Origin: DAOUMF01 sp034411955
GTDB lineage: Bacteria > Chloroflexota > Dehalococcoidia > SM23-28-2 > RBG-16-64-32
DNA length: 8,550 nt
NCBI GenBank assembly: GCA_034411955.1
Contig: DAOUMF010000159.1
Span: 1 to 8,550 of the forward strand
Direction: 5' to 3'
The notes beneath the pieces are model-generated. The model had not been told where the DNA came from. It did no database searches and was given only the letters and a program-made list of their open reading frames with translations. The position numbers and the translations under genes are program-made. Below are positions 1 to 7,559 of the stretch, one piece after another (within the stretch, counting starts at the first letter, position 1; each line of letters begins with the position of its first letter).

Positions 1-2030
<2,030 letters not shown>

Positions 2031-2084
2031 GAGATCGCCTGCCTTTTCCGTCGCTGCAGCCCTTAGCCTTGCTCATCGGCCGAA

Positions 2085-2131
2085 CAGAGGCTGAAGCCCC
2101 GCCTGCCGCCGGGCAGGCCCGCAGCTACAAC
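2085..2131. repeat. Palindromic intergenic repeat (REP-like) in the gyrA leader
   Basis: The element contains a 7-bp hairpin, GCCTGCC (2101-2107) and GGCAGGC (2112-2118), with a 4-base loop. It is flanked by GGCTGAAGCC (2089-2098), itself near-palindromic, and by cccgcagctacaac (2118-2131). Read on the minus strand, 'gttgtagctgcggg' followed by 'ggggcttcagcc' resembles small dispersed palindromes seen between genes in many environmental bacterial genomes. No T-run follows the stem on either strand, so it is not an obvious intrinsic terminator. The surrounding region 2031-2345 holds this element, the candidate promoter, and no gene that I can support. Confidence 0.5.
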
Positions 2132-2206
2132 GTCCTCCTGGGCCCTTGCGAGGCCGAAGAGTTCCGTAGTAGTAACGCCTGCCCCAGAGCAGCGTTAACC
2201 TAGGCA

Positions 2207-2235
2207 ATAATACCCCAGCACGCGCGTAGGTTCAC
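2207..2235 (-). promoter_or_regulatory. Candidate sigma-70-type promoter for gyrA
   Basis: An AT-rich patch in the otherwise GC-rich gap upstream of gyrA reads TATTAT (2212-2207) on the minus strand, 17 bases downstream of GTGAAC (2235-2230). The -10 box matches 5 of 6 consensus bases and the -35 only 3 of 6. It would start a message about 2200 with a leader of roughly 170 bases before the gyrA start codon, containing the palindromic repeat at 2085-2131. The call rests on motif match and position only. Confidence 0.4.
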
Positions 2236-2345
2236 GCGAGGATTAGGGCCGTAAGAGCGAGATCTGGCGCGCTACTGGCCTCTCATGCGCCCTCGATAAC
2301 GGTGATGGCGCCGTGTCCACTGTGACGACGCCTCCCGCCTGGCGG

Positions 2346-3209
2346 TCAGGGCAGTCCCACCCCCGGGACCTCGACGCGAACCGTCTCGATCCATCCGGTC
2401 GACTTCCCCTCGCCCAGGCCCTGCAGCGTCGTCTCGGCCGTGCACAGGAACAGAGTGCGGCGATCCTCTCCCCCCAACATGCAGGCCACTCCCCACTTGC
2501 CGGGGACGGGAATGCGATGGGTGATGCCGCCGCCCTCCTTCACCCGCACGAACTCGCTCGTGGGCGGCGAGCCGACCCAGACGGCCCCTTCTGCGTCGAG
2601 ACAGATGCCGTCAGGATGCGCCCCTCCAATAGCACCGGCCGCAAGATCGGCAAACGGCCGCTGGCCGGAAAGCGACCCATCCCCAGCGATGTCGAAGGCG
2701 GTCAGGCACCTCCCGATTGTCTCCGCGACTATCAGGGTCTTGCCATCCGGGGTGATCACCATGCCGTTGGGGTAGCTGAGGCCTTCGGCAACCAGTCGCG
2801 CGTCCCCGTCCGGAGTCACGAGAAAGACGCTACCCGGTCGCGGCGGCCCGGCCGAGATTTCGAAGGCGTCGTCGCCGATGTAGGCGCGGCCATCCTCGCT
2901 CACAACCATGTCGTTCGGCAGGATGCAGTCCACCGCGCTGAGATCGGTGTGGGTGTGAAGGCCGTCGGGATCGAGCCGCAGCAGGAGTCGATCAAGCACC
3001 GAGACCACCAGCAGGCGGCCATCGGGAAGGAAACCGAGGCCCGATGGGTGCTGGGGGACGGATGCGACCACCTCCGACCGTCCCTCCGGATCCACCGCCA
3101 TCACCTTACCGGCGTGAATATCGGAGAACCAGAGCTTGCCGTCGCGCCAGCGAGGACCTTCCGGGAAGACCAGGCCATCAAGCAACACGCTGGGTCTCGG
3201 GGTCTCCAT
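2346..3209 (-). CDS. SMP-30/gluconolactonase/LRE family lactonase-like protein
   Basis: The 287-residue protein is a six-bladed beta-propeller metalloenzyme of the SMP-30 family, whose members mostly hydrolyse sugar lactones or related esters using one bound divalent cation. The metal-site pattern is complete: Glu17 in FPEGPRW, Asn99 in LPNDMV, Asn148 in YPNGM and Asp200 in HPDGICLD, equivalent to Glu18, Asn103, Asn154 and Asp204 of human SMP30. Blade repeats such as DGRLLVVSV, DGRAYIGDD and DGKTLIVAE are visible, and the length is normal for the family. There is no signal peptide, so it is probably cytoplasmic. The ATG at 3209 has an excellent Shine-Dalgarno, AGGAGG (3223-3218), 8 bases upstream; the stop is TGA. 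It follows the lipoprotein gene after 93 bases, and the gap contains a cyclase-tail relic. The substrate cannot be told from sequence; gluconolactonase is only one option. Confidence 0.9.
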   Translation of the reverse strand: METPRPSVLLDGLVFPEGPRWRDGKLWFSDIHAGKVMAVDPEGRSEVVASVPQHPSGLGFLPDGRLLVVSVLDRLLLRLDPDGLHTHTDLSAVDCILPNDMVVSEDGRAYIGDDAFEISAGPPRPGSVFLVTPDGDARLVAEGLSYPNGMVITPDGKTLIVAETIGRCLTAFDIAGDGSLSGQRPFADLAAGAIGGAHPDGICLDAEGAVWVGSPPTSEFVRVKEGGGITHRIPVPGKWGVACMLGGEDRRTLFLCTAETTLQGLGEGKSTGWIETVRVEVPGVGLP

Positions 3210-3217
3210 CAGGCTCT

Positions 3218-3223
3218 CCTCCT
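3218..3223 (-). promoter_or_regulatory. Ribosome binding site of the SMP-30-family gene
   Basis: AGGAGG on the minus strand, 8 bases before the ATG at 3209, is the strongest Shine-Dalgarno among the genes of this window and fixes the start of the SMP-30-family protein. Confidence 0.8.
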
Positions 3224-3259
3224 GTGACTAGCCGCGCGGCAATGCGCCGCCGCGATCTG

Positions 3260-3301
3260 CTACGCCCGCCCGTCTGCCTCGTACAGCCGCACGGGCCCTC
3301 G
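3260..3301 (-). pseudogene. Relic of an adenylate cyclase C-terminus
   Basis: On the minus strand these bases read GPVRLYEADGRA followed by a TAG stop (3262-3260). This matches DPVRLYEVRWREEG, the last residues of the cyclase encoded at 5965-4607. At DNA level 19 bases are identical (3277-3295 against 4630-4648), and similarity continues with one gap to 3301. The fragment has no start and no upstream coding sequence of its own, since the lipoprotein stop codon lies at 3305-3303. It is either the displaced original end of the cyclase gene or the tail of a lost second cyclase gene. It may not be translated. Confidence 0.55.
3277..3295. repeat. Direct repeat, copy 2 (after the lipoprotein gene)
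   Basis: cctcgtacagccgcacggg is identical to 4630-4648, in the same orientation, 1353 bases away. The match extends imperfectly to 3301 (ccctcg against gtcctcg). It lies in the gap between the lipoprotein and SMP-30-family genes. Confidence 0.85.
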
Positions 3302-3302
3302 C

Positions 3303-4607
3303 CTACAGCCCGCCGGGGTCCCCCTCCCGTAACGGATCGGTGAAATCTCGCCCTGCGTCCTCCAGCGATCCCAGGATGTCCTCCCCCTCCGGTTTGACGC
3401 CGTTCTCGACCCAGTCCGCCAGATCCTCCATCGCCCTGATCAGTTCTTGATCACTGAAGTCACAGTGGCCGGGCGCCCGGACGGCCCGCTGTACCAGCAG
3501 GTCGCCGTTGCCGGCGGCCTCGGCCAGGCGCCGGAAGTCCTGCATTCCAGAGATGGGAACCCAGCCGTCGCCGGTGGTGTGGATCATGAGCAGAGGGATG
3601 GGGACGGCGCCGGTCAGTTCCGAGAGGCTGGGAATCAGCCTGCGCACGAGGGGGCTGCCAGCGATGCGCACCACCTGCTCGTTCAGCTCCTCGCTGCTGA
3701 TTCCGCTATCCGCCGCGGCCTCGTACACAAAGCCGATGTTGCTGAAGGCAGGCATCAACAGCGAGGCAACGTCGCTGACCAGCTCGAGGTTGAAGTCGAA
3801 GAACTCTTCGAAGCCCTCGTGGCGGAAGGGCCTGGGGCCGCCAGTGACTGCACCGACCAGACCCTCGAAGATGCGGCGAGCCTCAGGATCTGCATTCAGA
3901 GTAGGCAGGATGCGCTCGTCGATCAGATCGGTGATGGACGCGGCCGTGTTGAACTCCTCCTGGGTGACGCCTGTGGCGTAGGCCGCAAGGACCACGTAGT
4001 GGCCGATGAAATCGATCTCCGCCAGTCCCATCGCGCTGCAGGCGGCCAGGGCGCCGTCATAGCGGCTGGGGAAGAGCTCCAGGGAGAGCAGCGTCACGTT
4101 GCCGCCCATGGAACCGCCGGCGATGTAGACGTACTCCGGCTCACCGAACTTCTCGATGAAGAAGTCGCGCAGGGCGGCCGTCTCGTGCGCCCCCTCGAAA
4201 GGCGCGAACCCGTTGGCGCTGTAAGAGGAGGCCGCCCAGGCGTACCCGTTCTCGATGAGGTATTCGCGCATGGGGGGCATGTCCACGACGAGGTCGGGGT
4301 CGAACCCGCGAAAGCCGTGAGCCCAGAGCGCCAGCCGCCCGTTCCAGTTGTCGGGCATCTCAATGCGGTAGACCGTCCCGCCCAGCTCCCCGAAGAGGGG
4401 CTGTGCCCCCGGCAGCGCCTCAAAGGAAGGGTCGGTGAGCTCATACCCCTCGGCGGGCTGGTCGGGTAGGATGACTTCTGCATCCGCGCGCTCTGCGGTC
4501 GGCGTGGGCGTCGCCGCCGCGGGCGCCCCGCCCTCGCCCCCGCAGGCCGCTGCAAGGGCGAGCAGCAGAACGGCGAGGGCCAGCGCAAACAACAAGCGAG
4601 GCTTCAT
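3303..4607 (-). CDS. Secreted alpha/beta-hydrolase lipoprotein
   Basis: The product is 434 residues from the ATG at 4607. It opens with a lipoprotein signal peptide: Lys/Arg at 2-4, a hydrophobic core at 5-18, then LAAAC with the lipidated Cys22 and a GGEGG start. A Pro/Thr/Ala linker to about residue 43 follows, so the enzyme should sit on the outer face of the cytoplasmic membrane. The alpha/beta-hydrolase features are all present: an HGF oxyanion-hole segment (97-99), nucleophile Ser166 in GGSMGG, acid Asp347 in HTTGDGWVP and His381 in APGHCDF. Residues from about 195 to 330 look like a helical lid. The substrate is unknown; an esterase or peptidase role are both possible. The start is chosen because the ATG overlaps the cyclase stop (TGATG) and a GGAGG lies 7 bases upstream, inside the last cyclase codons. 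An in-frame ATG at 4625 would only add six residues before the signal peptide. The gene is bracketed by the direct repeats at 3277 and 4630. Confidence 0.9.
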   Translation of the reverse strand: MKPRLLFALALAVLLLALAAACGGEGGAPAAATPTPTAERADAEVILPDQPAEGYELTDPSFEALPGAQPLFGELGGTVYRIEMPDNWNGRLALWAHGFRGFDPDLVVDMPPMREYLIENGYAWAASSYSANGFAPFEGAHETAALRDFFIEKFGEPEYVYIAGGSMGGNVTLLSLELFPSRYDGALAACSAMGLAEIDFIGHYVVLAAYATGVTQEEFNTAASITDLIDERILPTLNADPEARRIFEGLVGAVTGGPRPFRHEGFEEFFDFNLELVSDVASLLMPAFSNIGFVYEAAADSGISSEELNEQVVRIAGSPLVRRLIPSLSELTGAVPIPLLMIHTTGDGWVPISGMQDFRRLAEAAGNGDLLVQRAVRAPGHCDFSDQELIRAMEDLADWVENGVKPEGEDILGSLEDAGRDFTDPLREGDPGGL

Positions 4608-5965
4608 CACCCCTCCTCCCGCCACCTCACCTCGTACAGCCGCACGGGGTCCTCGAAGCCGCGCAGGACGACCTCGCCCCGGTCCGCGAACAGGAACTCC
4701 TTGCCTGCCACCAACTGCCGCACCACGTCCGAGACCAGTATCTCTCCCGCCTTCGCCATCGCCGCGATCCGTGCCGCCAGGTTCACCGCCGTACCGAACA
4801 GGTCCTTCTCCTCAGCTATCGGCTCCCCGGCGTTCAGGCCCACCCGCACCAGGATCGGCTCCGCTCGTTCTTCGACAGGCTCAGGGCGAGCGGCATTCCT
4901 CTCAGCGAACGCCCGCTGCATGGCGATGGCGGACTCCAACGCCCGCGTCGCCGAAGAGAACGAGGCCATGAACCCATCCCCCATCGTCTTCAGCTCCGAC
5001 CCGCCGTGCGACTTCAGCGCCTCCCGCACGATCCGCTCGTGCTCCCGCAGCAGGTCTCGGGCTTTGGCGTCACCAAGGCGTTGGGTCAGCGCCGTAGAGC
5101 CTTCCACGTCCGTGAACAGGATGGTGCGGAAGGCGCCGCCTTCAGGCGCGGCCTCCTCGCCCTCGCCCAGGAACTCGTCAATGGCCCTTAGCACCGCCTC
5201 CGTGTCGCCCAGGTACGGCGCTAGGGACGCCCCCTCCAGGATCACCAGGCCGGCGTTCGGTATGCGGGAAGCAAGGCTCCTGGCGACCTCAACGCCGGGC
5301 GTGCGAAAGTGGCGACGATGAAGCACCAAGGTAGGCGCCTTCACCTGCGACAGAAGGTCAGTTACGTCAGACTGGCTGACATAGGCGATGACCAACGGCA
5401 GGTCCTCCCGCGTGATGCTTTCCCGGACCAGGGCAGCGTACCGCCGGGCGGGCTCTCCCTCGGACCAGCCGAGAACAGCGTGCGCCACCGCTTCCGTGTA
5501 GAACGTCCAGTCCTCATGCATGAGAGCCCGGACCGCCTGAGTGGTGGGTGACTGCGACCAGTCGGACGGCCGCGCGTAGGCGCCCCAGAGGATGAGGTGA
5601 GATACTCGCTCCGGGTGCCGCGCCGCGTATGCGATCGCTATCGGCCCCGTGCTGGCCAGGCCCATCAGAGCGAACCTCTGCAGGCTCAGGCGGTCTACCA
5701 CTGCTTCCACGTCGAGCACGTAGGCGTCGAGGGAGCAGTCTTCCACGCCGCGGTCCGACAGCCCCATTCCTCGCGCATCGTACCGGATGAGCTTTCTGCC
5801 CTGTGCCAGCCGCTCATACCAGCGGCGACACTCCGGTATCTGCCACTCCAGTTGGATATGGCCGAATAGAAGGGACAGGTGTACGAAGGGCATGCCTTCC
5901 CCCAGCGTCCAGAAGGCGATGCTCACCCCGTCTTTGGTCTGCGCGTACTGGATGCGCGGCTGCAT
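4607..5965 (-). CDS. Class III adenylate cyclase with N-terminal pseudo-alpha/beta-hydrolase domain
   Basis: The protein has 452 residues and should make cAMP from ATP in the cytoplasm. Residues 1-266 form an alpha/beta-hydrolase domain; residues 278-452 are a class III nucleotidyl cyclase domain. The architecture resembles Mycobacterium tuberculosis Rv1900c (LipJ). The cyclase site looks complete: metal-binding Asp286 (FTDVEGST) and Asp330 (TMGDGF), adenine-selecting Lys326 and Asp388, and transition-state Asn395 and Arg399 (VNLAAR). The hydrolase site is not: the nucleophile elbow reads MGLASTG with Ala104 at the serine position, the acid position is Phe220 and the histidine position is Leu248. 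No signal peptide or membrane segment is visible. Residues about 357-369 derive from a palindromic repeat. The start is taken at 5965, where the motif MQPRIQYA begins and a GGGGG lies upstream. An ATG 18 codons earlier (6019) has no ribosome site and adds a non-domain extension. It is translationally coupled to the lipoprotein gene. Confidence 0.92.
   Translation of the reverse strand: MQPRIQYAQTKDGVSIAFWTLGEGMPFVHLSLLFGHIQLEWQIPECRRWYERLAQGRKLIRYDARGMGLSDRGVEDCSLDAYVLDVEAVVDRLSLQRFALMGLASTGPIAIAYAARHPERVSHLILWGAYARPSDWSQSPTTQAVRALMHEDWTFYTEAVAHAVLGWSEGEPARRYAALVRESITREDLPLVIAYVSQSDVTDLLSQVKAPTLVLHRRHFRTPGVEVARSLASRIPNAGLVILEGASLAPYLGDTEAVLRAIDEFLGEGEEAAPEGGAFRTILFTDVEGSTALTQRLGDAKARDLLREHERIVREALKSHGGSELKTMGDGFMASFSSATRALESAIAMQRAFAERNAARPEPVEERAEPILVRVGLNAGEPIAEEKDLFGTAVNLAARIAAMAKAGEILVSDVVRQLVAGKEFLFADRGEVVLRGFEDPVRLYEVRWREEG
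4630..4648. repeat. Direct repeat, copy 1 (3' end of the cyclase gene)
   Basis: These 19 bases encode the PVRLYE segment close to the cyclase C-terminus and recur exactly at 3277-3295. The two copies enclose the lipoprotein gene with only a few bases to spare on the distal side. Confidence 0.85.
4861..4893. repeat. Palindromic repeat element inserted in the cyclase coding sequence
   Basis: The 33-base element is bounded by the inverted repeats ccgctcg (4861-4867) and cgagcgg (4887-4893) and contains the core ttcgacaggctcagggcgag. That core is a familiar small dispersed repeat of uncultured bacterial genomes. It lies inside the cyclase gene and is read in frame as part of AARPEPVEERAE (about residues 358-369), between the helix ending in RAFAERN and the strand EPILVRVGLNAGEP. 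This is a surface loop between conserved cyclase elements, so the insertion could be tolerated. No second copy was found in this window. Confidence 0.7.
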
Positions 5966-6046
5966 GGCGGGACTAGCCCCCTGTCGTGAACAGCCAGAAT
6001 GCTGCGGCAAGGATAGCATCTCGGCGACGGGAAATAAAGCGTTGAC

Positions 6047-6709
6047 CTATCTGCGACAGGCGGCCACGAACGCCGCGAACAGGAGGTCCGCCGCCGGGCG
6101 CATCTCCGGCCGCTCCGGGTGCCACTGCACCCCCACCACCCAGCGGTGCTCGCGGCTCTCCATCGCCTCCACCAGCCCGTCCGGCGAATACCCGAACGGC
6201 TCCAGGGACGGCGCCAGCCCCTCCTCCGTCACCGCCTGGTGGTGTCGCGAGTTCACCCGCAGGTCGCGCCCGACTCCGTACACCTCGCCCAGGCGCCCCC
6301 CGCGAATGGAAACGGTGTGCCAGCGCGACTGCCCCTCGTCGTCGGCGCGGTGGCCGTCCCCGTCGATATGCTGAAGCAGGGAGCCGCCAAGCGCCACATT
6401 CAGGAACTGGTGGCCGCGGCACACCGCCAGGACGGGCAGATCCCGCTCCAGCGCCCGGCGGAGGAGGCGGAGCTCGTGGGCATCGCGGGCCTTGTTCGGT
6501 CGCTCCGTCTCCGGGTGTCGCCGCTCCCCGTACAGGCGCGGGTCCACGTCCGTGCCCCCCGCCAGCAGCAGGCCGACGGCGTCCCGCGGCAGGTCCGGCC
6601 CGTCGATCACCATTGGCTCGCCCCCGGCCTGACGCAGCGAATCGTAGTAGTGCTGCGTGCGCTCGAACGTGGGCGCCCGCCAGTGGGGAACAGCGATGCA
6701 GGGTATCAT
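6047..6709 (-). CDS. Peptidase C26 / gamma-glutamyl-GABA hydrolase-like class I amidotransferase
   Basis: The 220-residue protein belongs to the class I glutamine-amidotransferase fold, in the C26 branch that includes PuuD, which hydrolyses gamma-glutamyl-gamma-aminobutyrate in putrescine breakdown. Diagnostic features are GGTDVDP (51-57), the nucleophile Cys97 in VCRGHQ, NSRHHQAV (153-160), and His197 and Glu199 in VQWHPE, which complete the Cys-His-Glu triad. Length is close to the roughly 230-250 of the family, and no signal peptide is present. No other putrescine-pathway gene is nearby, so PuuD function is not supported by context and other gamma-glutamyl amides are possible. The ATG at 6709 lacks a Shine-Dalgarno sequence, but a promoter-like sequence at 6720-6749 would start the mRNA within a few bases of it. 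It lies 49 bases after the permease gene; the stop is TAG. Confidence 0.9.
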   Translation of the reverse strand: MIPCIAVPHWRAPTFERTQHYYDSLRQAGGEPMVIDGPDLPRDAVGLLLAGGTDVDPRLYGERRHPETERPNKARDAHELRLLRRALERDLPVLAVCRGHQFLNVALGGSLLQHIDGDGHRADDEGQSRWHTVSIRGGRLGEVYGVGRDLRVNSRHHQAVTEEGLAPSLEPFGYSPDGLVEAMESREHRWVVGVQWHPERPEMRPAADLLFAAFVAACRR

Positions 6710-6719
6710 CTCACAACGG

Positions 6720-6749
6720 ATGCTAAGCGCTCGATCGGGCCACCGTCAA
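6720..6749 (-). promoter_or_regulatory. Candidate promoter giving a nearly leaderless mRNA for the C26 gene
   Basis: The minus strand reads TTGACG (6749-6744), an 18-base spacer, and TAGCAT (6725-6720); these match 5 of 6 and 4 of 6 consensus bases. Transcription would begin about 6713, only a few bases before the ATG at 6709, which fits the absence of a ribosome binding site. It lies between the permease stop and the C26 start, so the C26 gene may be expressed separately from the transporter. Confidence 0.45.
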
Positions 6750-6758
6750 AGGGGAGGG

Positions 6759-7559
6759 CTACTTGACCAGCCGCCGTCGCATGGAGAGCACGGCAACCAT
6801 GTAGAAGATCGACCCCGCCACCAGGATCCAGACTACGTCCCCCAGGTGGCTCCACTCCAGGTTCCCGGAAGTGAGCCCCCGGTAGATGTCCACCGCGTGG
6901 GTGGCGGGCAGCCACCACGCCACCTGCTGGGCCCACTCCGGCAGGCGCTCTATGGGGAAGAACACCCCCGCCAACCAGAACATGGGCGTGATGAACACTG
7001 CGAAGAAGTAGTTCAGGGAGCTGATGGACCAGGCCACGGACGTGTAGGAGAGCGAGATGCTGGCGAACATCAGCCCCGGAAGCACGGCCACGGGAAGCAC
7101 CAGCACGGCCAGGGGCGAGTCCACCAGCCCCCAGGCCGAGATCACCACGAGGATATACGCCGACGAGATCAGCGCCCGCGTGGCGCCCCACATGATCTCC
7201 CCCGTGATGACGTCCTCGATGCTCACCGGCGTGGCCACGATAGCGTCGTACGTACGCTGGTTCTCCATGCGGAAGAAGGAGCCCCAGCCGCACTCCGCGG
7301 AGGCCGACCACATAGGCCAGACGGCCAGCAGCCCCGGCGCGATGAACTCGATGTAGGGCTGGCCGCTCTCCAGGTCCACCAGGCCGCCCAGCCCCACCCC
7401 CAGCGCGAACAGCGTGACCAGCGGCTCAATGAGCGGCCAGACGACTTCGGACTTCCACAGCCGCAGGTAGACGTCGAGGTTTCGCTGCCAGACCCGCAAC
7501 GCCCGCAGAGAGATGTCCGGCCGGCGCACGCCGACGGGTCCCACCGCGATCGTGGTCAT
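6759..7559 (-). CDS. ABC-2 type transporter permease (NodJ/DrrB-like)
   Basis: The 266-residue integral membrane protein is the permease half of an ABC-2 exporter. About six hydrophobic segments are visible, near residues 39-60, 70-92, 126-145, 149-176, 184-201 and 240-260. The segment YIEFIAPGLLA (69-79) and the reentrant-type stretch GVFFPIERLPEWAQQVAWWLPATHAVDIYRGL (198-229) are typical of the NodJ/DrrB branch, whose known members export lipo-oligosaccharides or drugs. A short amphipathic N-terminal region with LRALRVWQRNLDVYLR (18-33) is the usual coupling element. The ATG at 7559 overlaps the TGA of the upstream ATPase gene by 4 bases (ATGA), with AAGGGGG as a possible ribosome site 8 bases upstream, so the two subunits are probably made together and form one transporter. 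The exported substrate cannot be deduced. Confidence 0.93.
   Translation of the reverse strand: MTTIAVGPVGVRRPDISLRALRVWQRNLDVYLRLWKSEVVWPLIEPLVTLFALGVGLGGLVDLESGQPYIEFIAPGLLAVWPMWSASAECGWGSFFRMENQRTYDAIVATPVSIEDVITGEIMWGATRALISSAYILVVISAWGLVDSPLAVLVLPVAVLPGLMFASISLSYTSVAWSISSLNYFFAVFITPMFWLAGVFFPIERLPEWAQQVAWWLPATHAVDIYRGLTSGNLEWSHLGDVVWILVAGSIFYMVAVLSMRRRLVK

Noticed and set aside
2101..2118. Hairpin GCCTGCC/GGCAGGC as a transcription terminator
   Set aside because: No run of T follows the stem on either strand, so it is recorded as a repeat element instead.
2272..2496. Small minus-strand frame of 74 codons over the end of the SMP-30-family gene
   Set aside because: It overlaps the real gene in another frame, has no convincing ribosome site, and its composition is arbitrary.
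2313..3227. Plus-strand open frame of 304 codons opposite the SMP-30-family gene
   Set aside because: The minus-strand frame carries all the family metal-binding motifs and an excellent ribosome site; the plus-strand product shows no motif.
3447..4469. Plus-strand open frame of 340 codons opposite the lipoprotein gene
   Set aside because: It is the antisense shadow of a gene with a signal peptide and an intact catalytic triad; its composition is atypical and it has no domain.
5966..6019. 18-codon N-terminal extension of the cyclase from the ATG at 6019
   Set aside because: There is no ribosome site before 6019, the extension (LPQHSGCSRQGAS) adds nothing recognisable, and the domain starts normally at 5965.
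5966..6046. Promoter for the cyclase gene around TGCTATCCT (minus strand)
   Set aside because: The -10-like box matches only 4 of 6 bases and no acceptable -35 box lies at the right distance; read-through from the C26 gene is equally likely.
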